64,000 nucleotides of DNA from Dromiciops gliroides (taxonomy: Eukaryota > Chordata > Mammalia > Microbiotheria > Microbiotheriidae), in the NCBI RefSeq assembly GCF_019393635.1, contig NC_057862.1, forward strand, positions 409,986,169-410,050,168, read 5' to 3'. The notes below the pieces were generated by a model. The model did no database searches. It saw nothing but the letters and a program-made list of their open reading frames with translations, and was not told the origin of the DNA. Made by a program: the position numbers and the translations under genes. Position 1 is the first letter of the stretch. Each line of letters begins with the position of its first letter. Shown in pieces: positions 55,428-64,000 of this stretch.

Positions 55428-55435
55428 AAAATTCG

Positions 55436-55581
55436 ATTTTGGGGGGCGGGCAATGAGGGTTAAGTGACTTTCCCAGGGTCACACGGTTCATAAGTATCAA
55501 GTGACTGAGGCTGGATTTGAACTCAGGTCCTTCTGAATCCAGGGCTGGTGCTTTATCCACTATGCCACCTAGCTGCCCCAG
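55436..55581 (-). mobile_element. tRNA-like SINE (tandem pair, second)
   Basis: Reverse copy, GGGCAATGAGGGTTAAGTGA to CACCTAGCTGCCCC, eight bases after the first. Confidence 0.93.
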
Positions 55582-56233
55582 ATTCCCCCTTATTTTACGG
55601 ATGAGGAAACTGAGACCCAGAGGAATTGTGATTTGCCTGGGTTGTATACACTTAAGTGGCAGAGTTGGAATTTGAACCCATGTCCTCAGGCTCAACATCC
55701 ATTGCTCTTTCTACTCTACAAACTTAGAGGAAGTCAAATACAATCCCTTCATTTGACATATAAAGACAGTGAGACCTGGAGAGGAGAAGTTGCCTGTCCA
55801 TGGGAATTCAGCAAGAAGGCAGCCAAGCTGGGACTTGAAACTGGGTCTCCTGGACTCAAATACATTGCTCTTTCCATTGCTCCACACTTAAAAAGTACCA
55901 TCCTATCATAAGGTTTTCATACATTTGATCTGTTATGAGCATGTGACATCTGCCACCCTGGGAGGCCAAATACAGCACCCTAGGCCACTACACCCATACC
56001 TCACAATTGTATAGGACTTCATGGTCACAAAACAATTCCACATCCATTTTCTTGTGTGATTCTGTCCTGTAAGACAGGTAAGGCAAAGATTTTTGTCTCT
56101 ATCAGAAATGAGAAAACTGAAGATCAAAGTGGTTAAGATCTGTTAACAGATAGAAGAAATGGTGATAAAGGCTCCTTGTGAGAGTGGATGTAGAAAGAAT
56201 CTTTGTGTGCAATGAGAATTCTCTTGTCTGTAG

Positions 56234-56748
56234 GTTGTCCATCCATGTGCAGGAGACAGATACACCAGGGGAGATGCTGGTGAGCCGGGCAGAAGGTTGT
56301 GGGCGTTCTTCAGAGAAGGCCCTTAGACCCAAACCCTCAGCATCATTGTCCTCTGAAGGGGAAGGAAGCCCATATGGACAGGATATATGGGTGCCCATAG
56401 GCTCTTTCCAGCCCTCCGGAACTGATCCCACTGAGATCAGCCTTGAAGGGAAGTTTCTGGAGGCAGGACAGAGTGAGCACGACCCACAAGGCAAGGAGAG
56501 GGAAGCCTTCCTTCTTGGGACTAATGACCAGAAAGCAGAGGATAAATCTGAGTCAGAAGGTGAGCTGGCGATGGGACTCAGCACCATCCAGAAGGAGAGG
56601 AGAGAGGCGGCTGGAAGCTCAGCTGAACAGGAGAGAAACCCAGGAAATGGAAGCCAGCAGCCTGAAAATGCAGCAACATTGGCAGAGGGAGAAACCGAGG
56701 CTGCAGGAATGAGTGTGCCCCGTGAGAGAGCAGGTGGTCTGGTGTTGG
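56234..56748 (+). CDS. MYLK3: MYLK3 coding exon 4 (linker with conserved SIHVQE motif)
   Basis: A 515-base exon after a CTCTTGTCTGTAG acceptor, ending TTGG|GTAAGT, a near-perfect donor. It begins with the conserved island LSIHVQETDTPGEMLV (residues about 335-350); human has ISIHIQEMDTPGEMLM. The rest is acidic and Gln/Ser/Gly-rich, ends ..RAGGLVL, and leads into the kinase-flanking DDSP motif of exon 5. Phases are 2 in and 1 out. The short conserved island inside an otherwise divergent linker suggests a binding or docking site, but this is inference. A GTTGTCC immediately follows the acceptor AG, consistent with codon AG|G for Arg334. The open frame upstream of 56234 is intronic. A long CCTT repeat begins about 100 bases downstream of the donor. 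Confidence 0.93.
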
Positions 56749-56848
56749 GTAAGTGACTCCCTTTGGGGTAACTTTAGCTGACTCTGTCCAGAGCTCTTTC
56801 TACCAAGGCAGCCCTAGGTAGGCTTAGGCCTTTCTGGGGCTTCAATGT

Positions 56849-57019
56849 CCCTTCCTTCCTTCCTTCCTTCCTTCCTTCCTTCCTTCCTTCCTTCCTTCCT
56901 TCCTTCCTTCCTTCCTTCCTTCCTTCCTTCCTTCCTTCCTTCCTTCCTTCCTTCCTTCCTTCCTTCCTTCCTTCCTTCCTTCCTTCCTTTCTCTCTCCCT
57001 CCCTCCTTCCTTCCTTCCC
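56849..57019 (+). repeat. (CCTT)n tetranucleotide repeat
   Basis: About 140 bases of uninterrupted CCTT, then CTCTC/CCCT variants, 100 bases downstream of the exon 4 donor. Confidence 0.98.
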
Positions 57020-57024
57020 GCCCT

Positions 57025-57118
57025 TTTTTTTTCCTTCCCAGGGTCACAGAGCTAGTAAGTATCTGAGACCAGATTTGAACTCAGGTCCTTCTGACTCCAC
57101 TTTGCTACCTAGCTACCC
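57025..57118 (-). mobile_element. tRNA-like SINE, tail part lost
   Basis: CAGGGTCACAGAGCTAGTAA to TACCTAGCTACCCC. Its pyrimidine-rich end joins the CCTT repeat, which may have grown from it. Confidence 0.85.
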
Positions 57119-57959
57119 CTGTCCCTATTATTTCTTAAAACTTCTAACCTTCTCTGGATTCCCCACCAGCCTAGCCCCAACCTTGTCCAGTACAAACACT
57201 ACTCCAACTCCAGCATAAGCCCTGACACATAGTAAGCAATTAATCTTTAACTGACTGGCTGTTGATATCATAGATTCTGTCTCATCCTGGCTTGGGAAGA
57301 CTATATTCTGAAACCCTGAGCTACAAATCCTGAGACCCTTAAGTAGGGCTCAGACTCTGACCCTCCCCAAAGGACAACCATTTCTGGCTCTGCTACACAA
57401 ATAAAATAATACACCCTGTTAAGTACGAGATGGGAATATTTGACTAGTTAATATGATCTTTAGAAATCACATTATATATCCTAGGACAGGTTCATTCATA
57501 GCGGAAGAGAGCGTCTAGAGAAACCCTATAATTTGAGTATTCCAAGGAAGGCAATCTCTTCTGCTTCCTACCACAATGCCCCACATTCTCACCATTAGAG
57601 TTCCTCCTTTGGATTAAGCCTTGAAGACTTTTGTTTTAAAAGCAGATCTTGCCTGGAGGGGAAAAGAGGCACATTATTTCACTGGACTATGTGCTGCTAG
57701 CAATATCAGCATACACAAAAAAGAAAAAAAAAAGTTAAACCAACACCAGCATAGTTCAGTTTCCCAGATTAGCCAACTGTCATCCTACCATCAGGGAAGT
57801 GGGATCCAGATGCCTTTGTATTTATCCCATTGTTATTTAAAAATAACAACAACAACCACCACCTCTAGAGAAAAGGAAATCTAACAAACATGAAATTCTA
57901 TCTAAACTTCTTCAAACCCTCTTCCCATCTTTTTTATCCTTACACATACTTTGAAATAA

Positions 57960-58205
57960 TTTTGATAACAATAACTCCTATTAATACAACACTTCACGGT
58001 TCCAAAGATTTTACATGTACTTCCCCATTTGATCTTCATAACAACCATACAAGGCAAGGAGTGAGATATTATTAGCCCCAATTTATGAATGAGGACGCCA
58101 CAGCCTCAAAATGGAATTGTGGCCCATGGTGCCACAACCATTCAGTGGCAGAGCCAGAATTCAAATCCAGCTCTTCTGGCTTCAGGCCCAGTGGTTTTCC
58201 ACTGA
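57960..58205 (-). mobile_element. MIR/THER CORE-SINE
   Basis: TTTGATCTTCATAACAACCA, GGCAGAGCCAGAATTCAAAT. Further pieces: 58380-58590 (+) and 58690-58800 (-). Confidence 0.78.
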
Positions 58206-58922
58206 ACACAGACTAACTCATGTTCTACTTTCTTCACTTGGCTGTTTTTGTATATTCCTTTCCATGTATCGATGTACCCCATGGTTATTACCATGTGACA
58301 ACTGTCACTTCTGCAGGACATTGTGATCACATTCCAGCTTGTTCAGAGAGGACTGAGTGTACTAGGACAGAGGAGAGCTTCACTCAAAGTCTCAGCTTCC
58401 CCCCGACTTAGCTTTGTGAAGCAAGTCCTTTATCTCCCCTGGCCTTTAGTTTCTACTTCTGTAAAAGAGAGAGATTTGTTCTACTCACTCCCACAGCACT
58501 GTTGTGAGGAGCCAGTGAGAAAGTGTGTGGGACAGAGCTCTGAAAAGCATAAAATACACCCATAAACATAGGAGTTATTGTTTTTAATGGACCTATGATT
58601 TCATTGGCATAGGGAGCTCCTAGTGAGCTCCCTTTACTGGGGAAGGTTGGCACATGCTCTGAAGTCTTAAGAGAGTTCCCTAGGGACACTGAGGAGTTAA
58701 GTGACTGGTCTCAGGTCATACAGCCAGTATATGGTGAGGCAGGATTTGAACCCAGATCTTCTTGACTCTGAGGCTAGTTCTCTATCCCCTAGACCATTCT
58801 GCTCTTATTACTGTAAACAACACCCAAAGCAATGTGATTACAAGACTGCTGAGAGGCGTGTGCTGCCGGCTGGCTCTTCCTGAGTGACAAGGATATGTGA
58901 TGTTTGTTTGTGTTCTCTTTAG

Positions 58923-59028
58923 ATGACAGCCCGCCCCCCGCAGCCCCCTTTGAGCACCGGATAGTGAGTGTCAAGGAAGTCCCCATCACCACAGGCTACA
59001 CCGTGTGCCAGCATGAAGTCTTGGGAGG
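58923..59028 (+). CDS. MYLK3: MYLK3 coding exon 5 (start of kinase domain)
   Basis: A 106-base exon between TGTTCTCTTTAG and GTAGGT. With the split codon it reads DDSPPPAAPFEHRIVSVKE, then VPITTGYTVCQHEVLGG; the human equivalent is DDSPAPPAPFEHRVVSVKE followed by a YEVCQHEVLGGG segment. This is the boundary between linker and catalytic domain: the first beta strand of the kinase (YTVCQHEVLG) and the first glycines of the nucleotide-binding loop. Phases are 1 in and 2 out, so Gly541 is split (GG|G) across the intron. A unique-looking stretch precedes it and an 1883-base intron follows. Identity is strong because this segment is much better conserved than the linker exons. Confidence 0.95.
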
Positions 59029-60911
59029 GTAGGTGGATTCTTCTGTTTTGATGGGGAGGGAAGTGGTTGGCATAGAAATCTGGAGAACTGAAATGGGGAA
59101 CACAGGATGAATGTTGGTATTTCTTCACCAATCTAGCTCCAGGTAGGACATAGTTTAATAGATTGTGGGTAATTTAAGGCCATGAGTCTGAAGACTGGGG
59201 GCAGAGTCCCAAAGATATAGGACTAAGAGCTAGGAGGGAGCTTAAAGAACATATATTCCAAACCTTTATTTTATGGAGGAAGAAAATGAGGTCTTCAGTG
59301 AGGTAATTTGCCTCTAAAAACACATAGTGATTACCCTGGCCCACACTGCCTGAAGAACAGGGATGTTACATTTCACCTTTTGTCTAGGTTTTTTTTTCAG
59401 TACCCTAAAGAGTGGCACTCCCTCTATTTTAGGGGGGAGGCCTGCACCCTAGTTGCATTTAACCACTTAACAGATTGACTTTTATAAAGGAAAGTTTACT
59501 TCAAAGGCATGAAAAGAACAAATATACAAACATTAACCCCCTCACACACCCTTATGCCATCTCAGTTTCTGGAGAAGAGAGGGGCATCAGGTTTACAGCT
59601 TAACCTGGTTCCTACAAAGCATAGCCCTACCAAGTTCAAGTGCAAAGTCCCCCTGGCCTTGAGACCTGAGCCCCCTGGCTTCTCAGTTCTTCCTTGCTGA
59701 GTTGGCCCCAACATTTGGCCTGGAGTTCTGCCTCTGAGGTCACCATGGCTCTTGTCCACATCTGGACTCCATTGCCTGTGTCTAGAACTGAAAAAGGAGA
59801 ACAAAACAGACTAGACTGAAACTCTAAGCCTGATTCTTGGGATAACAGGGCCTAAAAGTAGGGAAGAGAAGATAATCCTTCCCTCACCCAGCTCTGTTCA
59901 CAGTGCCCATGCCGTGGGGAAACAGGACCTTCACCTTCTTTGGTGCCACCAGAAAGAGAGAGTGTCCCAGGCTCGCAGTTTGAAAGACAAAGACTGTTCT
60001 GGCTATAGGGTCAATAAAACCCGGTTATTCCCACATGTGGTAGGGGAATACAGAATGTCTTCTAGAAGAAGGTCTTTGCCAGCCTCCACATGGATACCAT
60101 TGGCTTAGATCATCTGGATATGTACAAAGCAAAGCCCTATTACAATAGGAAATAACAGATCTTGGATTTGAACACAGGTCCCACGGCTCCAAATCCAGTG
60201 TTCTTTCCACTATGTCTTGTTCAGGAGATAATGAAAAACATATTGGACTTATAATAATCAGGAGTCCTGAATTCCAGTTATGGTTCTTCCATTAAGTGGC
60301 AGTGATCTTGGGGAAGGTACTAAACCCTTCTGACCAGTCATGGGGTCACAGTCTTAGAGTTGGAAGGGATGTTAGGCGCCATCTAGTCCAGCCATAAGGC
60401 CCCAAAATGAAGTAACTTGCCAAAGGTCACATAAGAACCAGGATTTGAACCCAGGTCCTCTGACTTCAGATCCAGTTCTTTTCTCTCTATAACACATTGC
60501 CCAGGAGACAGTAGAAGGCATGCCAGACTGCTGGTTGGGGGTCCTGGGTTGAAAGTCATATTCTTCCATTAAGTAGCAATATGATTTTGGGCAAGAAAAT
60601 CAATTCCATGTGAGCCTTAGTTCCTTCCACTGTAAAAGGATGGGGTGGGACTAGATCTTTTCAAAGGTCTCTTCCAGCACTCTAGGATCTTTGGATGGTA
60701 TGGTTTTACATAGAGCCTGCCCCACCATACCCTCCATAACGTTATATCATCATTTAGATTCTCAGCTTTTCTGTTCCTCAATTGCCTGACCTACCATTCT
60801 CACACATGAGTAAGATTTAGGATTGCTTTGGCTCTGGGTGGAGGGATGATGTATGGGGATGATGTATGGATTCCGAGGGCTCTCGGCCTTCTGTGCTTGG
60901 TATCTCCACAG
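59029..60911 (+). other. MYLK3: MYLK3 intron 5
   Basis: 1.9 kb intron, GTAGGT...CCACAG, phase 2. MIR/THER remnants occupy 59215-59345 (-), 60235-60330 (+), 60340-60510 (-) and 60500-60700 (+). The stretch 59350-60230 looks unique and moderately GC-rich, with no exon supported. Confidence 0.85.
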
Positions 60912-61005
60912 GGGAAGATTTGGTCAAGTTCACAAGTGCACTGAGAAGTCCACTGGTCTCTCTCTGGCAGCCAAGATCATTAAAGTAAAGAGTGCCAAGG
61001 ACCGG
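60912..61005 (+). CDS. MYLK3: MYLK3 coding exon 6 (glycine loop and ATP-binding lysine)
   Basis: A 94-base exon between GTATCTCCACAG and GTAAGG. It completes the loop LGGGRFGQVHKC (residues 539-550; GxGxxG at 540-545) and continues TEKSTGLSLAAKIIKVKSAK, then DR. Lys562 in AAK is the expected ATP-phosphate-binding lysine of the protein kinase fold. The human counterpart is LGGGRFGQVHRCTEKSTG followed by LAAKIIKVKSAKDRE, so only a few residues differ. The exon ends in phase 0. The following exon (expected to begin near EDVKNEINIMNQL in human) is not in the remaining 3 kb, so the HRD and DFG motifs and the autoinhibitory/calmodulin-binding tail are outside the window. Confidence 0.96.
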
Positions 61006-61129
61006 GTAAGGAGCCAGCTCTAAACCAAGCCCCTTCTCTCTTTCAGTCAATGGCAGAGCTGAGATTCAAACCCAAGGCCCCGACCCCAAATCCAGTGCTC
61101 TGTCTGTTGTGGCCTCTTGATGCAAACTC

Positions 61130-61370
61130 CTCTGTTGAGTATTTAAAGCCCTTCAGAATCTGGCTCCTGCCTGCCTTTCCCAGGTTATTGCATATTTGTC
61201 CCCGTCATGCATGCTAGAGGCCAGCCAAACTGGCTTTCTTGCCATTCCTCAATGTGATGTTCCATCTGCCTCCTATTGGTTATATCACCGTGGGGATTCC
61301 TTTCATGTCTTGGTTGGACTAGATGGTTGTTGAGGTACCTTCTAATTCTCAAATTCTGTGAGTCTATAAA
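61130..61370 (+). mobile_element. L2 piece followed by CR1-like tail
   Basis: CTTCAGAATCTGGCTCCTGC (L2-like), then GGTTGGACTAGATGGTTGTT and ATTCTGTGAGTCTATA (CR1-like end). It starts within 130 bases of the exon 6 donor. Confidence 0.6.
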
Positions 61371-61544
61371 TTTACATGTGACACAAAACTGGGCGGAATA
61401 GTTAATGAATTATAAGAGAGGGTTCCAAAAGATTTTGTTACAGTAGAATGAATATTGGGCTGAATTTAATAAGATGAAATTTGTTAGGAAGACATTTAAA
61501 ATGTTTTAAATTTGAACTTAATCACCATAAACAACCAAAAAATC

Positions 61545-61805
61545 AAATAATAATAATAATAATAGCTAACAGTTATATAGTACTTACTGTATGCTAAGCA
61601 CTGTGCAATTATTATCTCGTTTGATCCTCACAACAACCCTGGGAAGTAGGTGGTCTTATTATTTACATTTTATAGAAGAGGAAACTGAGGCAGACATCAC
61701 TTAATTGACTTACCCACGGTGTCACAGCTAGTGTTTGAAGATGGATTTGAGTTTAGGTTTTCCTAATGCTAGGCCTGGTGCCCTGTACACTATGGCACCA
61801 CCTAG
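61545..61805 (-). mobile_element. MIR/THER CORE-SINE
   Basis: TAATAATAGCTAACAGTTAT, GATCCTCACAACAACCCTGG, CTATGGCACCACCTAG. Confidence 0.88.
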
Positions 61806-62033
61806 TGGCTTTTCAAGTAACTGAACATTTAGTATTTAGCAAAAGCTGAAGAAAATGAATTAAAAAACAAAAAATATATTTTATGTTCAGGAACTGTTGT
61901 AATGTTTGTTGCTTTTGGCTATGTTTTAATAGCATAAATTTAAAGTTTTATACAGAGATTTTTAAAAAAATCAACTTTGCAAGTACAAGATGATGGAAGC
62001 ATGGATAAAAAGTTCCTTTTAAAAGAATATGGA

Positions 62034-62220
62034 GGGGCAGTTAGGTGGCACAGTTGATAGAGAACTGACCCTGGATTCAGGAAGACCTGAGTCTGGCCTC
62101 AGACACTTGACACTTACTAGCTGTGTGACCCTGGGCAAGTCACTTAACCCTCATTGCCCTGGAAAAAAACAAAACAAAAACAAACAAACCCCGCCCCCCC
62201 CAAAAAACAACACAAAAGAA
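62034..62220 (+). mobile_element. tRNA-like SINE
   Basis: GGGGCAGTTAGGTGGCACAG, short internal deletion, CATTGCCCTGGAAAAAAAC tail. Flanks share AAAAGAATATGGA (second copy about 62237). Confidence 0.92.
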
Positions 62221-62308
62221 TGTGGAAAAAAAATAAAAGAATATGGAGACAATGGCAAATTCAGAATGAATCTACAGGGTGACATGGTTGTCAAGAAAGC
62301 AAATATGG

Positions 62309-62468
62309 GGGGCAGCTAGATGGTACAGTGGATAAAGCACCTGCCCTGGATTCAGGAGGATCTGAGTTCAAATCTGACCTCAGATACTTGATACTTAGTA
62401 GTTATATGACCCTGGGCAAGTCACTTAACCCTCATTGCCTCACTAAAAAAAAAGAAAGAAAAAAAATC
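62309..62468 (+). mobile_element. tRNA-like SINE
   Basis: GGGGCAGCTAGATGGTACAG to CTCATTGCCTCACTAAAAAA. Flanks share CAAATAT. Confidence 0.92.
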
Positions 62469-62539
62469 AAATATAATCTTAGGTGCATTAATAGTGGCAT
62501 AATCTCCAGAATGAGGGAGACAGTAGTCCTGCTTACTAT

Positions 62540-62765
62540 GCAGGTAGGTGGTACAGTGGGTAGTGTGTGGGACTTAGAGCAAGGAAAACCTGATCCTGCA
62601 TCAGACATTTACTAGCTGTATGATCTTGGGCAAGTCACTTAACTTCTGTCTGCCTCAGTTTCCTCATAATAGATAGCATCTACCTTGCAGGGTTATTGTG
62701 AAGATCAAATAAAATATGTGTAAAGCATTTTGCAAACTGTATAAATTCTAGTTGTTGTTGCTATT
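62540..62765 (+). mobile_element. THER-type SINE
   Basis: CAGGTAGGTGGTACAGTGGG to GTATAAATTCTAGTTGTTGT. Flanks share TTACTATG. Confidence 0.85.
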
Positions 62766-63284
62766 ACTATGCCATGGGCAGACCACATATGAAGTGCTCT
62801 GTTTGGTTCTGAGTGACTCAGGAGATTTAGCCTAGAACAGACTCAGAAAAGGGGGCCACTGTGGGCTGCAAATTGACTTAGAAACCCATATATTTATATT
62901 ATCTATATTTTATTGTATTTTTATTTCTTTTTTTACATTTTATTACATTTCTTTTATTTTATTATATCTTTCCCTATTCCATTTTCATCTGGTTTGGACC
63001 ATGTATTTTACACCTCTGACCCAGAGGATAGGAGATGTTTGGGAGAGTTGTCTGGAGGTATTTGAGGGGCTGTTGTCTCTAATTAGAGCCAGCACATCTA
63101 AGAAGAATTAGACTTATTCTTCTTGGCCTCCGCAGTAATATATGGCAGGGGCAGAGAGGCAGATTTTGGTGCCAGGTGAGGAGAAAGTTCCCAATAATTA
63201 GAACTGTTAAAGAGTGGAATGGGACACTCTGGACGTTGTAGGTTCCCATTCATTGGAGTCTTCAAGTGAAGTCAAGATAACCCT

Positions 63285-64000
63285 TTGTCAGTCTTTGTCA
63301 GTTTATTAAGCACCTCCTATGTGCCAGGCACTGTGCCAAGCCCTGGGGATCCAAAGAAGGGCAGCCCCTTCTCTCAAAATCTTCCCCCACCCCAAGAAAC
63401 CAGTCTCTCTTCTCAAGTCTAATGGGGATAGGAAGAGATGAACATACAAACAAGTATACACAAACAAAATATATATGGGATGAATTGGAAGTAATTTCAG
63501 AGGGAAGGCCCAGCATTAAAGGGGACTGGGAAAGGCTTCTTGAAGACAGTAGGTCTTTGGTGGCTGGTGTCCTTCATTCTCAAAGAGGACCACGGTGACA
63601 TCACTGTGTTGAGGTCAAGGCTGGCTGATCAGACCAATACAAGCTCAGAAGGCTCTACCATGGATCGGGCACAAATAGTCCATATGAACATTTTGGGGGG
63701 ATTCTCTAAATTTATGTCCTGAGACTCAAAAGGAGACGGGGAAGCCAGAGGTCAGGGAGGAGGAGGGCGGGTATTCCAGAGGAGATGGTCAGTAACAGGC
63801 CTGGAGTGTTTTGGGTGAGGAGCAGTCAGAAGCTGAGTCACTGGATATTGACAGAGCTTTCTTACTCATGTAAGAGATTTGAACCAAAAGAAAATGAGAA
63901 TCCAGAAAAAGAAGGGACTGTACTTACTTGTGAACCCTAAACCACATTCTATGGCTCATTGACTTTTTTAAAAAATTCAAGTATGTATGATTTAGATCAA
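63285..64000. other. Intron 6: ancient unassigned repeats, then unknown
   Basis: 63285-63560 is the unassigned ancient family (TTATTAAGCACCTCCTATGT, GCCAGGCACTGTGCCAAGCC). 63565-63700 (TGTCCTTCATTCTCAAAGAG) resembles another common marsupial repeat that I cannot name. Nothing is recognised to the end; no MYLK3 exon 7. Confidence 0.5.

Larger units (their letters stand above)
55195..55725 (-). mobile_element. THER-type SINE split by two tandem SINEs
   Basis: ATAGACCTGAAAGGAACC and GAACTGGAAGGGGCCTTAAA before; TTATTTTACGGATGAGGAAA, GGAATTTGAACCCATGTCCT after. A further old MIR lies at 55730-55890. Confidence 0.8.
49623..56233 (+). other. MYLK3: MYLK3 intron 3
   Basis: 6.6 kb intron, GTAGGG...CTGTAG, phase 2. 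Its main content is a CR1-like LINE in reverse orientation split by an L1 and a SINE (50095-52955), followed by MIR/THER copies and a THER broken by two SINEs (55195-55725). 53110-53700 and 54330-55190 show no repeat that I recognise apart from a MIR/THER piece (54560-54730) and a TG run. Confidence 0.85.
56749..58922 (+). other. MYLK3: MYLK3 intron 4
   Basis: 2.2 kb intron, GTAAGT...TCTTTAG, phase 1. It contains the CCTT tract with an adjoining SINE fragment, then MIR/THER pieces (57960-58205, 58380-58590, 58690-58800). I see nothing recognisable in 57290-57950. Confidence 0.85.
61370..63285 (+). mobile_element. CR1-like LINE 3' region with four SINE insertions
   Basis: In order: GACACAAAACTGGGCGGAAT, TGGGCTGAATTTAATAAGAT, AATCAACTTTGCAAGTACAA, GGGTGACATGGTTGTCAAGA, TAATCTCCAGAATGAGGGAG, GGGCAGACCACATATGAAGT, GTGGAATGGGACACTCTGG. 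Inserts: MIR (-) 61545-61805, SINEs (+) 62034-62220 and 62309-62468, THER (+) 62540-62765. Confidence 0.8.

Overview
The window is vertebrate nuclear DNA, most likely from a marsupial. There is no bacterial-style gene density. AT-rich sequence is filled with L1, CR1/L3-like and L2 LINE remains, MIR/THER CORE-SINEs, and many copies of one tRNA-like SINE whose head reads GGGGCAGCTAGGTGGCACAG, a type familiar from marsupial genomes. Several copies keep perfect target-site duplications, so that SINE was active fairly recently. I cannot name the species.

One protein-coding gene is supported: the 5' half of MYLK3, cardiac myosin light chain kinase, on the + strand. Six coding exons are readable: 37321-37818, 48547-48637, 49211-49622, 56234-56748, 58923-59028 and 60912-61005. 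All junctions are GT/AG, the phases agree throughout, and there is no internal stop, giving 572 codons. They cover the conserved N-terminal coiled-coil region, the long poorly conserved linker, and the start of the kinase domain (glycine loop and ATP-binding lysine). The rest of the kinase domain and the calmodulin-binding tail must lie beyond base 64000.

Layout. 1-36500: intergenic, with nested L1, CR1, L2 and SINE insertions, a probable solo LTR inside an L1 ORF1 remnant (3158-3900), a 7SL-RNA-like scrap (15773-15847), two related hAT-like short transposons, and large simple-sequence tracts (polypurine 22000-22855; GAGACA 23920-24243). 36700-37320: sequence upstream of MYLK3 with a dense cluster of cardiac-type transcription factor motifs. 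37321-61005: MYLK3 exons 1-6 with repeat-filled introns; intron 3 holds a CR1 split by an L1 and a SINE. 61006-64000: start of intron 6, mostly one CR1-like element broken up by four SINEs.

No second gene, RNA gene, CRISPR array or intact autonomous transposon was found. In human the neighbours of MYLK3 are C16orf87 on the upstream side and ORC6 on the downstream side; I saw no exon of either. Repeat family names come from recognition by eye, not from a database search, and repeat ends without target-site duplications are good to roughly 10-30 bases.
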